Made by a program: the position numbers and the translations under genes. A stretch of DNA of 58,837 bases from Frigoribacterium sp. GTDB lineage: Bacteria; Actinomycetota; Actinomycetes; Actinomycetales; Microbacteriaceae. Below the pieces are notes generated by a model, which saw only the letters and a program-made list of their open reading frames with translations, made no database searches and had not been told where the DNA came from. The stretch spans positions 1 to 58,837 of the forward strand of contig JANYEI010000081.1 in the NCBI GenBank assembly GCA_025363205.1. Direction: 5' to 3'. The stretch's first letter is position 1; each line of letters starts with the position of its first letter. Positions 28,912-39,290 of this stretch are shown one piece after another.

Positions 28912-30357
28912 ATGACAATCGTAACGACCGACAAGGCGCCAAAGCAGGTCGCAATCAACGACATCGGATCTGCTGAAGACTTTCTCGCCGCGGTCGAAAA
29001 GACACTGAAGTTTTTCAACGACGGAGACCTCATCGAGGGAACCGTCGTCAAAATCGATCGTGACGAGGTCCTCCTCGACGTCGGTTACAAGACCGAGGGT
29101 GTAATCCCCTCCCGCGAACTTTCCATCAAGCACGACGTGGACCCCACAGAGGTAGTCCAGGTCGGTGATGTTGTCGAAGCCCTCGTCCTCCAGAAGGAAG
29201 ACAAAGAAGGCCGCCTGATTCTCTCCAAGAAGCGCGCACAGTACGAGCGTGCGTGGGGCGATGTCGAGAAGATCAAGGATTCCGATGGCGTCGTCACCGG
29301 TTCGGTGATCGAGGTCGTCAAGGGCGGCCTCATCGTCGACATCGGGCTCCGCGGATTCCTTCCGGCCTCGCTCATCGAGCTTCGCCGCGTTCGCGACCTC
29401 ACGCCGTACCTCGGCCAGGAGATCGAGGCCAAAATCCTCGAGCTCGACAAGAACCGCAACAACGTTGTGCTCTCTCGCCGCGCCCTCCTCGAACAGACCC
29501 AGTCCGAGAGCCGTACGACCTTCCTCAACAACCTCGCAAAGGGCCAGGTTCGCAAGGGTGTCGTCTCGTCGATCGTCAACTTCGGTGCGTTCGTCGACCT
29601 CGGCGGCGTCGACGGTCTCGTCCACGTCTCCGAGCTCAGCTGGAAGCACATCGAGCACGCCTCGGAGGTTGTCGAGGTTGGCCAGGAGGTCACCGTCGAG
29701 ATCCTCGAGGTCGACCTCGAGCGCGAGCGTGTCTCGCTGTCGCTCAAGGCCACTCAGGAAGACCCGTGGCAGGTATTCGCCCGCACTCACGCCATCGGCC
29801 AGGTTGCACCCGGAAAGGTCACCAAGCTTGTTCCCTTCGGTGCGTTTGTTCGCGTCGCAGAGGGGATCGAGGGCCTGGTGCACATCTCCGAGCTCTCGGG
29901 CAAGCACGTTGAGCTCGCCGAGCAGGTTGTCTCGGTCGGCGATGAGGTGTTCGTGAAGGTGATCGATATCGACCTCGAGCGTCGTCGGATCTCCCTCTCG
30001 CTGAAGCAGGCGAACGAGGGCGTCGACCCCGAAGGAACCGAGTTCGACCCGGCACTCTACGGAATGCTCACCGAGTACGACGAAGCGGGCAACTACAAGT
30101 ACCCCGACGGCTTCGACCCGGAGACCAACGAGTGGAAAGAGGGTTTCGAGTCCCAGCGCGAGAAGTGGGAGCAGGACTACGCTGCGGCCCAGGCTCGCTG
30201 GGAAGCGCACAAGAAGCAGGTCGCGACCGCCGACGAGATCAGCGACGCACCGGTCGCCGGAGGCTCCTCGTTCTCGAACGACGCCGACTCCGCCGGAACC
30301 CTGGCAGACGACGAGGCCCTCGCGGCACTTCGTGAGAAGTTGAGCTCCAACTCTTAA
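28912..30357 (+). CDS. rpsA: 30S ribosomal protein S1
   Basis: The 481-residue protein has four S1 RNA-binding domains at about residues 35-105, 120-190, 208-277 and 293-362. It carries repeated signatures such as GAFVDLGGVDGLVHVSELSW and GAFVRVAEGIEGLVHISELS. A charged C-terminal tail follows, with acidic and Gln/Trp-rich segments typical of actinobacteria. It binds mRNA at the 30S subunit. TGGAGC precedes the ATG, and a strong terminator follows. Confidence 0.98.
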   Translation: MTIVTTDKAPKQVAINDIGSAEDFLAAVEKTLKFFNDGDLIEGTVVKIDRDEVLLDVGYKTEGVIPSRELSIKHDVDPTEVVQVGDVVEALVLQKEDKEGRLILSKKRAQYERAWGDVEKIKDSDGVVTGSVIEVVKGGLIVDIGLRGFLPASLIELRRVRDLTPYLGQEIEAKILELDKNRNNVVLSRRALLEQTQSESRTTFLNNLAKGQVRKGVVSSIVNFGAFVDLGGVDGLVHVSELSWKHIEHASEVVEVGQEVTVEILEVDLERERVSLSLKATQEDPWQVFARTHAIGQVAPGKVTKLVPFGAFVRVAEGIEGLVHISELSGKHVELAEQVVSVGDEVFVKVIDIDLERRRISLSLKQANEGVDPEGTEFDPALYGMLTEYDEAGNYKYPDGFDPETNEWKEGFESQREKWEQDYAAAQARWEAHKKQVATADEISDAPVAGGSSFSNDADSAGTLADDEALAALREKLSSNS

Positions 30358-30372
30358 GCAGTCTGTTGTGAG

Positions 30373-30399
30373 ACGGCCGGACCCCACAGGTCCGGCCGT
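30373..30399 (+). terminator. Terminator after rpsA
   Basis: A perfect 11-bp stem ACGGCCGGACC/GGTCCGGCCGT closes a CCACA loop and is followed by TTTCC. It lies 15 bases after the rpsA stop. Confidence 0.85.
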
Positions 30400-30456
30400 T
30401 TCCGCGTTAACCGCCGACCGAGCATCCGTCGCCGGCCACTCGCGTCGGGGTCCGGT

Positions 30457-30462
30457 TAGCAT
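30457..30462 (+). promoter_or_regulatory. -10 box of a leaderless promoter for coaE
   Basis: TAGCAT stands 7 bases before the GTG at 30470. No ribosome site is seen. Confidence 0.5.
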
Positions 30463-30469
30463 TGCTTGC

Positions 30470-31081
30470 GTGTATCTCATCGGCCTCACTGGCGGCATAG
30501 CCTCGGGAAAAACAGTTGTTGCTCGCCGGCTCGAGGAGCTGGGAGCCACGAGGGTGGATGCCGACCAACTCGCGCGTGACGTCGTGGCCGCTGGCACTCC
30601 CGGTCTTGCGGCGATCACCGAACGTTTCGGTGTCGGCGTGATCGCACCAGATGGCACGCTTGACCGTGCCGCGCTTGGCGCCGTGATCTTCCAGGATCCC
30701 GATGCCCGACTCGCGCTCAACGGGATCACGCATCCCGCCATCCGCGAGTTGAGTTCGCGGCTGTTCGCCGAACTGGCGGATCGCGACCCCGATGCCGTCG
30801 TGGTCTACGACGTGCCGCTTCTCGCCGAGGCGTTGCGGGATCCTGGCTATCACCGGTTCGACCTCGTCGTCGTCGTCGACGCAAGCACCGAAATCCGGGT
30901 GCGACGACTCGTCGAATTGCGGGGGCTCAATCGCGAGGAAGCGCTTCACCGGCTCAACTCCCAGGCGACCAACGCGGAGCGGCTCGCGATCGCCGATGTG
31001 GTCATCGATAGCAACGGCACGCTCGAGGAGACGATCGAACAGGCGGATGCGCTCTGGGCGGGGCTCGCCAGCCGCCGCTAG
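30470..31081 (+). CDS. coaE: Dephospho-CoA kinase CoaE
   Basis: It phosphorylates dephospho-CoA to CoA. The 203-residue P-loop kinase has GLTGGIASGKT at residues 5-15, DADQLARDVV, and VYDVPLLAE. The GTG at 30470 gives an N-terminus (VYLIGLTGG) that fits the family. An upstream frame of 34 residues overlaps the rpsA terminator and is rejected. The rpsA-coaE-uvrB order is conserved in actinobacteria. Confidence 0.95.
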   Translation: MYLIGLTGGIASGKTVVARRLEELGATRVDADQLARDVVAAGTPGLAAITERFGVGVIAPDGTLDRAALGAVIFQDPDARLALNGITHPAIRELSSRLFAELADRDPDAVVVYDVPLLAEALRDPGYHRFDLVVVVDASTEIRVRRLVELRGLNREEALHRLNSQATNAERLAIADVVIDSNGTLEETIEQADALWAGLASRR

Positions 31082-31130
31082 CCGCATTCTGCCCACGGAG
31101 ATATCCGGTACCGGTGTCGGTGGCGCTGCC

Positions 31131-31136
31131 TAAGCT
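31131..31136 (+). promoter_or_regulatory. -10 box of a leaderless promoter for uvrB
   Basis: TAAGCT, then TGAAAC, then the ATG at 31143. I looked for an actinobacterial LexA box (GAAC-N4-GTTC) nearby and found none. Confidence 0.5.
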
Positions 31137-31142
31137 TGAAAC

Positions 31143-33212
31143 ATGGAACCGACACGCTCAGTGCGCCCTTTCGAGGTCATCAGCGACTACATCCCCAGCG
31201 GCGACCAGCCGACGGCCATCGCGGAGCTGACCGCACGGATCAATGCAGGCGAGACCGATATCGTGCTGCTCGGTGCCACCGGCACCGGCAAGTCGGCCAC
31301 CACAGCGTGGCTGATCGAAGCGGTGCAGCGGCCCACTCTCGTGCTTGCGCACAACAAGACTCTTGCGGCACAGCTTGCCAACGAATTCCGCGAACTGATG
31401 CCGAACAACGCCGTGGAGTATTTCGTCTCGTACTACGACTACTACCAGCCAGAGGCATACGTGCCGCAGACCGATACCTTCATCGAAAAGGACTCGTCGA
31501 TCAACGCCGAAGTCGAGCGGCTCAGGCACTCCACCACGAACTCCCTGCTCAGCCGCCGCGATGTAATCGTCGTCTCCACGGTGTCCTGCATCTACGGTCT
31601 CGGCTCTTCTGAGGAGTATTTGGACGCCATGATGGCCCTCCAGGTTGGCATGAAGATCAACCGCGAGACCCTCATCCGCAAGTTCGTGTCGATGCAATAC
31701 CAGCGCAACGACGTGGACTTCTCGCGCGGCAACTTTCGGGTGCGTGGCGACACCATCGAGATCATTCCGATGTATGAGGAGCTCGCGATCCGCATCGAAA
31801 TGTTCGGTGACGAGGTCGAAGGGCTGTACAGCCTGCATCCGCTCACCGGTGACGTCGTCAAGAAGCTTGACGCGGTATCGGTGTTCCCTGGGTCGCACTA
31901 TGTGGCTGGCCAGGAACGCATGCACGCGGCCATCAAGACCATCAAGGTGGAGCTCGACGAGCGGTTGAAGCAACTCGAGCGAGAGGGCAAACTGCTCGAG
32001 GCTCAGAGGCTGCGCATGCGCACGACCTTCGACATCGAGATGATGGAGCAGATCGGATTCTGCAGCGGCATCGAGAACTACTCGCGTCACATCGACCAGC
32101 GAGAGCCGGGCGAGGCTCCGCACTGCCTGATCGACTATTTCCCCGATGATTTTCTCGTCGTGATCGACGAGTCACATGTGACCGTGCCACAGATCGGTGC
32201 GATGTACGAGGGGGATGCCTCGCGCAAACGCACGCTTGTCGACCACGGGTTCCGGCTGCCGAGTGCACTCGACAACCGTCCGCTCAAGTTCAACGAGTTT
32301 CTCGACCGGGTTGGCCAGAAAGTATACCTCTCGGCCACGCCCGGGAAATATGAAATGGGCATCACCGACAGCGTGGTGGAGCAGATCATCCGCCCCACCG
32401 GTCTCATCGACCCGGAGATCGTCGTCAAACCATCCAAGGGCCAGATCGATGACCTGCTCGAGGAGATCCGCAAGCGCACTGCGGCCAACGAACGTGTGCT
32501 CGTCACGACGCTCACCAAGAAAATGGCGGAGGAACTCACCGAATTTCTCGGCGAGGCCGGCGTGCGGGTGCGTTACCTGCACTCGGATGTCGACACCCTT
32601 CGTCGTGTGGAGCTGCTCACGGAACTCCGCCAAGGGGTCTACGACGTGCTCGTCGGGATCAACCTGTTGCGAGAGGGTCTCGACCTCCCTGAGGTCTCCC
32701 TCGTGGCGATTCTCGATGCCGACAAGGAGGGCTTCCTACGCTCCTCGACCTCCCTCATCCAGACCATTGGGCGTGCGGCGCGAAATGTCTCCGGTGCCGT
32801 GCACATGTACGCCGACGTGATGACCGACTCCATGAAGCTCGCAATCTCTGAGACCACTCGTCGCCGAGAGTTGCAGGTGGCGTACAACCTCGAGCGTGGG
32901 GTCGATCCGCAACCGCTTCGCAAGAAGATCGCCGACATCACCGAGTCGCTCAACCGCGAGGGCGCGGACACGGCGGCGCTCCTCTCCAACCGGGACGGCC
33001 GCAAGCGGTCTCCCACGCCGAACCTCAAGCGGCATGGGGGGCTGGCGGCCAGCGGGGCGAACGACCTCGAGTCGATCATCCGGGATCTCAACGACCAGAT
33101 GTTGCTGGCCGCGGGGGAGCTCAAGTTCGAGTTGGCCGGGAGGCTACGCGACGAGGTATCCGATCTTAAGAAGGAGCTTCGGCAGATGGAAGCGGCCGGG
33201 CACCTCTCCTGA
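31143..33212 (+). CDS. uvrB: Excinuclease ABC subunit B UvrB
   Basis: UvrB is the damage-verifying helicase-like subunit of nucleotide excision repair. The 689-residue product has Walker A GATGTGKS near residue 45 and the beta-hairpin [12 protein letters not shown]. Helicase motifs include [10 protein letters not shown] and [11 protein letters not shown]-terminal UVR motif (about 645-680; [24 protein letters not shown]) binds UvrC. uvrA and uvrC follow on the same strand. Confidence 0.98.
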   Translation: MEPTRSVRPFEVISDYIPSGDQPTAIAELTARINAGETDIVLLGATGTGKSATTAWLIEAVQRPTLVLAHNKTLAAQLANEFRELMPNNAVEYFVSYYDYYQPEAYVPQTDTFIEKDSSINAEVERLRHSTTNSLLSRRDVIVVSTVSCIYGLGSSEEYLDAMMALQVGMKINRETLIRKFVSMQYQRNDVDFSRGNFRVRGDTIEIIPMYEELAIRIEMFGDEVEGLYSLHPLTGDVVKKLDAVSVFPGSHYVAGQERMHAAIKTIKVELDERLKQLEREGKLLEAQRLRMRTTFDIEMMEQIGFCSGIENYSRHIDQREPGEAPHCLIDYFPDDFLVVIDESHVTVPQIGAMYEGDASRKRTLVDHGFRLPSALDNRPLKFNEFLDRVGQKVYLSATPGKYEMGITDSVVEQIIRPTGLIDPEIVVKPSKGQIDDLLEEIRKRTAANERVLVTTLTKKMAEELTEFLGEAGVRVRYLHSDVDTLRRVELLTELRQGVYDVLVGINLLREGLDLPEVSLVAILDADKEGFLRSSTSLIQTIGRAARNVSGAVHMYADVMTDSMKLAISETTRRRELQVAYNLERGVDPQPLRKKIADITESLNREGADTAALLSNRDGRKRSPTPNLKRHGGLAASGANDLESIIRDLNDQMLLAAGELKFELAGRLRDEVSDLKKELRQMEAAGHLS

Positions 33213-33311
33213 ATAGTTCGGCGCAGGTAGTTTGTCATCGCGAAGCCACACGGGAAGTCACTCCTCGCTACGCACAGAGCGAACGCGGGGCTTCATTGTC
33301 GGTGGCCTGCA

Positions 33312-33317
33312 TAGAAT
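33312..33317 (+). promoter_or_regulatory. -10 box of a leaderless promoter for uvrA
   Basis: TAGAAT stands 7 bases before GTG 33325, supporting that codon as the start rather than the ATG at 33316, which would overlap the -10 box. Confidence 0.5.
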
Positions 33318-33324
33318 GTTAAGA

Positions 33325-36252
33325 GTGTCTATTTCCCGCGTTGAGTCCGGTTCGAAGCTTTCTGTCCATGGGGCGAGAGTGCACAATCTCAAGGGTGTCG
33401 ACCTCGAGATTCCGCGAGATTCTCTGGTGGTGTTCACCGGCCTCTCCGGCTCCGGAAAGTCATCGCTCGCCTTTGACACGATCTTCGCCGAAGGCCAGCG
33501 TCGCTACGTCGAATCCTTGTCTGCCTACGCTCGCCAGTTCCTCGGCCAGGTCGATCGCCCGGACGTCGATTTCATCGATGGACTGAGTCCAGCCGTCTCG
33601 ATCGACCAGAAGTCCACCAATCGCAACCCGCGCTCCACGGTCGGCACAATCACTGAAATCTACGACTACATGCGGCTCCTCTGGGCCCGCATCGGGGTAC
33701 CTCACTGCGCGATTTGCGGCGAGAAGATCGAGCGCCAGTCGGTGCAACAGATCGCCGACCAGCTGATGACTCTCGAGACCGGGGTGCGCTATCAGATTGT
33801 GAGTCCCGTGATCTCACAGAAGAAGGGTGAGTTCGTCGATCTCTTCAAGGAACTTGCCGCGAGTGGCTATTCGCGCGCGATTGTGGACGGCGAGCAGATT
33901 CAACTCAGTGAGCCGCCGACGCTGAAGAAGCAATATAAACACGACATTTCGGTGGTCGTTGATCGTCTCGTCGCCGCCGACGATATTCTCACTCGACTGA
34001 CCGATTCCCTCGAGACCGCCCTTCGGCTCACCGACGGCCTTGTCAGCGTCAACTACGTCGATGCCACCGGTCCCGACGCCTGGCGCAACTTCAGCGAGAA
34101 GCTGTCGTGTCCGAACGGGCATCCGGTGCAACTCACCGAGATCGAGCCGCGCACCTTCTCCTTCAACGCCCCGTTTGGCGCGTGCCCGGCGTGCTCCGGT
34201 CTCGGCACCAGGATGTCGGTCGACTCTGAACTGCTGCTCGGAGATCCGGCCCTCAGCCTCGCCGACGGCGTGATCCTCCCCTGGACGCAGTCAGGCAAGG
34301 GCCTGTTCAACTACTTCCAGCGATTGCTCGAGGGCCTCGCCGCCGACCTTGATTTCTCGCTCAAGACTCCATGGCGCGACCTCGGCACAGATATCCAGAA
34401 CGCGATCCTCAAGGGAAACGACTTCGAGGTCACCGTCAAGTGGAAGAACCGCTTCGGCCGTGAGATGAAGTATTCCACCGGCTTCGAGGGTGTAATGCCC
34501 TATATCGAACGCAAGTTTCTCGAGGCGGAGACCGACTCGGCACGGCAGCGCTACTCGGCGTACCTGCGAGAGATCGACTGCCCGGTCTGTAACGGTAAAC
34601 GGTTGAGGCCCGAAGTGCTCGCGGTCACTGTGCATGATCACAACATTGCGGATGTCGCGGAGCTCAGCCTCGTCGATGCCTTCGACTTCATGCAGCGACT
34701 CGAGCTCTCCGCGCGGGATGCAAAGATCGCGGCGCAGGTACTGAGAGAGATTCGATTGCGGCTCGAGTTCCTGATTGAAGTCGGTCTGAGTTATCTCAAT
34801 CTCTCCCGCTCAGCCGGCTCGCTCTCTGGCGGCGAGGCCCAGCGCATCCGCCTCGCCACGCAGATCGGATCAGGCCTCACCGGGGTGTTGTATGTGCTCG
34901 ACGAGCCGAGCATCGGACTGCACCAACGTGACAATCGGCGGCTTATCGAGACTCTCGTCAAGCTGAAAAACCTCGGCAATACGCTCATCGTCGTGGAGCA
35001 CGACGAAGACACCATTCGCACCGCAGACTGGATCGTCGACATCGGTCCCGGTGCGGGCGAGCACGGCGGAGAGGTCGTGCACTCCGGGTCGTACGAAGCG
35101 CTGCTCGCCAACACGCATTCGATGACCGGCGACTATCTCTCCGGTCGTCGCTCGATTGAGACCCCGCAATCGCGCCGCCCGATTGACAAGAACCGGATGC
35201 TCACGGTTGAGGGTGCCCGCGCTAACAACCTGCGCAACGTCACCGTCGAATTCCCGCTTGGTACCTTCACTGCGGTCACTGGTGTCAGCGGATCGGGCAA
35301 GTCGAGCCTCATCAACGACATCCTGTACAAGGTGCTGGCCAATGAGCTCAACGGTGCCCGCCAGATCCCGGGCAAGCACACCCGCGTCACCGGTCTCGAC
35401 AACCTCGACAAGGTCGTACACGTAGACCAGGCACCGATCGGGCGCACTCCGCGCTCCAACCCCGCCACCTACACCGGGGTGTTCGATAAGATCCGCAACC
35501 TCTTCAGCGAGACCCAGGACGCCAAAGCTCGTGGCTACCTGCCCGGTCGATTCAGCTTCAACGTGAAGGGCGGGCGCTGTGAGAACTGTTCTGGCGACGG
35601 AACGATCAAGATCGAGATGAACTTCCTGCCCGACGTCTACGTGGTGTGCGAAGTCTGTAACGGTGCACGCTATAACCGCGAGACTCTCGCGGTGCACTAC
35701 AAGGGCAAGAGCATCGCGGAGGTGTTGGACATGCCGATCAGCGAGGCCGCCGATTTCTTCGAGGCGATCTCCTCCATCAGCCGGTTCCTGAAGACCCTCG
35801 TCGATGTCGGGCTCGGATACGTGCGTCTCGGCCAGAGTGCCACGACGCTCTCCGGCGGTGAGGCACAGCGGGTGAAGCTAGCAACGGAGCTGCAGAAGCG
35901 ATCGATGGGGCGCAGTATCTACGTGCTCGATGAGCCAACCACCGGGCTGCATTTCGAAGATGTACGAAAGCTCCTGCTGGTGCTCAACGGCCTCGTCGAC
36001 AAGGGAAACACCGTCATCGTGATCGAGCATAATCTCGACGTGATCAAGTCTGCGGACTGGCTGATCGATCTCGGTCCGGAGGGCGGTGCCGGCGGGGGAA
36101 AGATCCTCGCGGTGGGCACACCCGAGCACCTCGCCACCGTTGAAGCGAGTTTCACCGGCTCATTCCTCAAAGAGGTTTTGCCCGCGGTCGTTGCCCCGGT
36201 GCGTCGCAAGAAGCCCGCGACGGCCCGCGCACAAGCTCTCGCGACAACGTAA
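33325..36252 (+). CDS. uvrA: Excinuclease ABC subunit A UvrA
   Basis: UvrA is the dimeric ABC-type damage sensor. It has two ATPase halves with Walker A GLSGSGKS and GVSGSGKS, and two ABC signatures in [12 protein letters not shown] and [12 protein letters not shown]. Zinc-finger cysteine pairs are seen in [15 protein letters not shown] and CENCSGDG. The length is about 975 residues, with a basic Ala-rich tail. GTG 33325 is preferred because of the -10 box 7 bases upstream; ATG 33316 is the alternative, adding three residues. Confidence 0.96.
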   Translation: MSISRVESGSKLSVHGARVHNLKGVDLEIPRDSLVVFTGLSGSGKSSLAFDTIFAEGQRRYVESLSAYARQFLGQVDRPDVDFIDGLSPAVSIDQKSTNRNPRSTVGTITEIYDYMRLLWARIGVPHCAICGEKIERQSVQQIADQLMTLETGVRYQIVSPVISQKKGEFVDLFKELAASGYSRAIVDGEQIQLSEPPTLKKQYKHDISVVVDRLVAADDILTRLTDSLETALRLTDGLVSVNYVDATGPDAWRNFSEKLSCPNGHPVQLTEIEPRTFSFNAPFGACPACSGLGTRMSVDSELLLGDPALSLADGVILPWTQSGKGLFNYFQRLLEGLAADLDFSLKTPWRDLGTDIQNAILKGNDFEVTVKWKNRFGREMKYSTGFEGVMPYIERKFLEAETDSARQRYSAYLREIDCPVCNGKRLRPEVLAVTVHDHNIADVAELSLVDAFDFMQRLELSARDAKIAAQVLREIRLRLEFLIEVGLSYLNLSRSAGSLSGGEAQRIRLATQIGSGLTGVLYVLDEPSIGLHQRDNRRLIETLVKLKNLGNTLIVVEHDEDTIRTADWIVDIGPGAGEHGGEVVHSGSYEALLANTHSMTGDYLSGRRSIETPQSRRPIDKNRMLTVEGARANNLRNVTVEFPLGTFTAVTGVSGSGKSSLINDILYKVLANELNGARQIPGKHTRVTGLDNLDKVVHVDQAPIGRTPRSNPATYTGVFDKIRNLFSETQDAKARGYLPGRFSFNVKGGRCENCSGDGTIKIEMNFLPDVYVVCEVCNGARYNRETLAVHYKGKSIAEVLDMPISEAADFFEAISSISRFLKTLVDVGLGYVRLGQSATTLSGGEAQRVKLATELQKRSMGRSIYVLDEPTTGLHFEDVRKLLLVLNGLVDKGNTVIVIEHNLDVIKSADWLIDLGPEGGAGGGKILAVGTPEHLATVEASFTGSFLKEVLPAVVAPVRRKKPATARAQALATT

Positions 36253-36257
36253 CGGCC

Positions 36258-38186
36258 GTGTCTGACACCGTAGTGTGGCGCCCCAAGGCGGGCGAGATTC
36301 CCCAGCAGCCCGGGGTCTACCGCTTTCGTGATGCCGCCCAGCGTGTGCTCTACGTCGGCAAGGCGAAGAATCTCCGTGCACGCCTGAGCAACTACTTCGC
36401 GCCGCTTGCGAGCCTGCATGAGCGCACGCGCCGCATGGTGCTGAGCGCAGCATCCGTCGAGTGGACCGTTGTCGGCACCGAATTCGAAGCTCTTCAGCTG
36501 GAATTCACCTGGATCAAGGAATTCGATCCACCGTTCAACGTGCAGTTCCGTGACGACAAGTCGTACCCCTATTTGGCGATCACTCTCGGCGAGGATGTGC
36601 CGCGAGTGCTGGTGACCCGCAACCGCAACCTCAGAGGTGCCCGCTACTTCGGGCCATACACGAAGGTCTGGGCGATTCGCGAAACCGTGGACATCATGCT
36701 CAAGGCATTCCCGATGCGCAGCTGCTCAGAATCCACTTACAAGCGTGCGGAGCAGACCGGCAGACCGTGCCTGCTTGGCGACATCGGCAAGTGCGCGGCG
36801 CCCTGCGTCGGTCGGGTCTCCAAGGCCGAGCACAAGTCGATCGCCCTCGACTTCGCCTCGTTCATGGCAGGAAATGACTCAAAGTACGTCGGCGAAGTCT
36901 CCAAGCGAATGAAGGCCGCGGCGGCGGTGCAGGACTATGAATCCGCGGCGAAATTTCGTGACCAGCTCGGCGCTCTAGAAACCGCACTGTCGAAAAATAC
37001 CGTTGTTCTGTCGGAAGATGTGGATGCCGATATCTTCGGCATCGCGCACGACGAACTCGCCGCTGCGGTGCAGCAGTTCACGGTGCGTGGTGGGCGTATC
37101 CGCGGCGTGCGCAGCTGGGTGGTAGACAAGGAACTCGACCTCGAGCTCGACGAACTCGTGGAGACGGTCGTGCATAACGCCTATGACGAGCTCGATCCGC
37201 CGCGGCTCGTGGTGGTGCCCGAGCTGCCGGAAGACGCGGCCGAGCTGGAGACCTGGCTCACCGAGCTTCGGGCTGAACGTGGCGTCGGACAGGGGCGGCC
37301 AGGACAGGGCCGGTCCGGACAGGGGAAGGTTGTCATGCGAGTCGCCCAGCGTGGCGAACTCGCTGCCCTCGCTCTCACCGTTGCCACCAATGCACGCAAC
37401 GCCCTCATCCTGTACAAGACGCGTCGCAGCGGGGACTTCGTGGCGCGGTCCCAGGCCCTCGCTGATATCCAAGAAGCCCTCGGCATGGAGGATGCCCCGT
37501 TGCGAATGGAGTGCTACGACGTATCGCACCTGAGCGGTACCAATATCGTGGCCTCGATGGTCGTATTCGAAGACGGCCTGCCGCGCAAGGACCAGTACCG
37601 TCGCTTCAGTATCTCGGAGTCCACAGACGATACGGAATCGATCTATCAGACGCTCTCTCGGCGTCTCGCGCACCTCGACGACGATCCCTCCCTCCCGGCA
37701 GTGGATCCGTCGCTGGCGGGGGAGCCTGTCGAGGCACCGGGGCGTGCGCGGTTCGCATACCGCCCCAATCTCCTCATCGTTGACGGCGGACAGCCGCAGG
37801 TGGCCGCCGCCGCTCGAGCTTTGGACGACGCCGGCATCACCGGGATTACGCTGTGCGGCATCGCGAAACGGCTCGAGGAAATCTGGCTTCCCGGCAACGA
37901 CTATCCCGTGATCCTTCCGCGTAACAGCGACGCGCTCTTTCTGATCCAGCGCATTAGAGATGAAGCCCATCGGTTCGCGATCACCTACCAGCGCCAGCGA
38001 CGGAAGCGCGATGTCGGGTCGGTGCTGTCTGAAATTCCCGGGCTTGGCCCGGCTCGGGTGAAGGAACTGCTTCGCCACTTCGGCTCGGTCACTCAACTGC
38101 GTGCCGCGGATCCGGTGGCGATCGCCGCGGTCAAGGGTGTTGGCGACGTCATCGCGCAAACGATCTTCGAGAAACTCCGCGAGTGA
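36258..38186 (+). CDS. uvrC: Excinuclease ABC subunit C UvrC
   Basis: UvrC makes both incisions in excision repair. The 642-residue product has the GIY-YIG nuclease (residues 12-95, [20 protein letters not shown]), a UVR domain near 205-240, the RNase H-like second nuclease ([24 protein letters not shown]), and C-terminal helix-hairpin-helix repeats. A Gly-Gln-Gly-Arg repeat insert lies at about 344-357. It begins with GTG 5 bases after uvrA, so it is co-transcribed. The whole UvrABC set is therefore contiguous here. Confidence 0.98.
   Translation: MSDTVVWRPKAGEIPQQPGVYRFRDAAQRVLYVGKAKNLRARLSNYFAPLASLHERTRRMVLSAASVEWTVVGTEFEALQLEFTWIKEFDPPFNVQFRDDKSYPYLAITLGEDVPRVLVTRNRNLRGARYFGPYTKVWAIRETVDIMLKAFPMRSCSESTYKRAEQTGRPCLLGDIGKCAAPCVGRVSKAEHKSIALDFASFMAGNDSKYVGEVSKRMKAAAAVQDYESAAKFRDQLGALETALSKNTVVLSEDVDADIFGIAHDELAAAVQQFTVRGGRIRGVRSWVVDKELDLELDELVETVVHNAYDELDPPRLVVVPELPEDAAELETWLTELRAERGVGQGRPGQGRSGQGKVVMRVAQRGELAALALTVATNARNALILYKTRRSGDFVARSQALADIQEALGMEDAPLRMECYDVSHLSGTNIVASMVVFEDGLPRKDQYRRFSISESTDDTESIYQTLSRRLAHLDDDPSLPAVDPSLAGEPVEAPGRARFAYRPNLLIVDGGQPQVAAAARALDDAGITGITLCGIAKRLEEIWLPGNDYPVILPRNSDALFLIQRIRDEAHRFAITYQRQRRKRDVGSVLSEIPGLGPARVKELLRHFGSVTQLRAADPVAIAAVKGVGDVIAQTIFEKLRE
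37287..37325 (+). repeat. In-frame 15-bp tandem repeat inside uvrC
   Basis: Copies start at 37287, 37302 and 37317 (partial), with unit core GGACAGGG. They encode [14 protein letters not shown] in a linker between the UVR domain and the second nuclease. Confidence 0.85.
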
Positions 38187-38195
38187 CTTGGTCGG

Positions 38196-38201
38196 TAGGC
38201 T
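38196..38201 (+). promoter_or_regulatory. Candidate -10 box for rapZ
   Basis: TAGGCT stands 43 bases before the rapZ ATG, giving a leader of about 37 bases that contains AGGAG. It matches the hexamer used by the leaderless genes but at a normal distance. Confidence 0.45.
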
Positions 38202-38244
38202 TGACTCTCAGGCAACATCACAGGAGTGAAGGCGTGACCACGCG

Positions 38245-39135
38245 ATGACCGGGGACAGCTACCACCAGCCCGAACAGCAGCAGGAGGTGCTCATCGTCAC
38301 TGGCATGTCCGGTGCCGGAAGATCCACCGTTGGCAATGCTCTGGAGGACCTCGGCTGGTATGTCGTCGACAATCTTCCGCCCCAGATGCTCCGTCCACTG
38401 GTCGAGCTGGCGGGAAAGGCGGGCAACAACCTGCCAAAGGTCGCCGCGGTCGTCGATGTGCGGGGCGGCAAACTGTTCGCCGATCTCACACAGACGGTCG
38501 AGGCGCTCCGTGAGGCGACCCCCGTTCGCGTGCTCTTTCTTGAGGCGACTGATGCCGCGCTCGTGCGGCGGTTCGAGCAGGTTCGGCGGCCCCATCCCCT
38601 ACAGGGTGACGGAACGCTTCTCGACGGTATCAGTGCCGAACGACAGCGGATGCTCGGACTGCGCGAGTCAAGTGACCTCATCGTCGATACCTCCGACCTC
38701 AACATCCATCAGCTCGCAACGAAGATCTCTGAAACCTTTTCGAGTGCCGATACCCCCGGTCTCCAGCTCACCGTGCTGAGCTTTGGCTACAAATATGGGC
38801 TTCCGGCCGATGCCGACCTCGTTGCAGACATGCGTTTTCTTCCCAACCCGTTCTGGATGCCCGCCTTGCGCTCGCTCAGCGGGCTGGATGACCCGGTGAG
38901 CGAGTACGTGCTCGCACAGGAGGGCGCAGTCGAATTTGTCGACCGCTATGTGCGTGCACTCGAGCCGGTACTCGCCGGCTACCAGCGCGAGAACAAGAGA
39001 CACGCTACGATCGCCATTGGGTGCACGGGGGGAAAGCACCGGTCGGTCGCGATTGTGCAACGACTGGCTACCCTTCTGCGCGAGCAACCCGGAGTCGCCG
39101 TCAGCATCAAACATCGCGACCTCGGTCGCGAGTAG
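38245..39135 (+). CDS. rapZ: RNase adapter / nucleotide-binding protein RapZ
   Basis: The 296-residue protein has an N-terminal P-loop [10 protein letters not shown], a Walker B-like region, and a C-terminal domain with [18 protein letters not shown] and the ligand-binding signature [10 protein letters not shown]. In E. coli RapZ senses glucosamine 6-phosphate and steers small-RNA decay; its role in actinobacteria is less clear. It lies between uvrC and whiA, the conserved arrangement, but no yvcK gene is present. Confidence 0.95.
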   Translation: MTGDSYHQPEQQQEVLIVTGMSGAGRSTVGNALEDLGWYVVDNLPPQMLRPLVELAGKAGNNLPKVAAVVDVRGGKLFADLTQTVEALREATPVRVLFLEATDAALVRRFEQVRRPHPLQGDGTLLDGISAERQRMLGLRESSDLIVDTSDLNIHQLATKISETFSSADTPGLQLTVLSFGYKYGLPADADLVADMRFLPNPFWMPALRSLSGLDDPVSEYVLAQEGAVEFVDRYVRALEPVLAGYQRENKRHATIAIGCTGGKHRSVAIVQRLATLLREQPGVAVSIKHRDLGRE

Positions 39136-39159
39136 TGCCGCTCTCCCCGACCTCCGCCC

Positions 39160-39234
39160 GAACTTCGATAGACCTGAACTTCGATAGACCTGAACTCCGA
39201 TGGCCCTGAACCCCGATGGCCCTGAACCCCGGCC
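39160..39234 (+). repeat. 16-bp tandem repeat, about 4.7 copies, between rapZ and whiA
   Basis: Units at 39160, 39176, 39192, 39208 and a partial at 39224 follow GAACTTCGATAGACCT, changing stepwise to GAACCCCGATGGCCCT. The first two are identical and later copies diverge. There is no coding capacity of note. Confidence 0.9.
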
Positions 39235-39290
39235 AAATCTGCGAGATCAGGCCGCGCCATCCTCGAATAACTGAAAGTTAGGAAATCGGA

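Noticed and set aside
28813-30741. Long open frame on the - strand opposite rpsA
   Set aside because: Its repeated hydrophobic-acidic pattern is the antisense image of the S1 repeats. It also crosses the rpsA promoter and terminator.
33240-33324. Possible LexA/SOS box before uvrA
   Set aside because: GAAC is present near 33281, but the matching GTTC half is not, so the palindrome fails.
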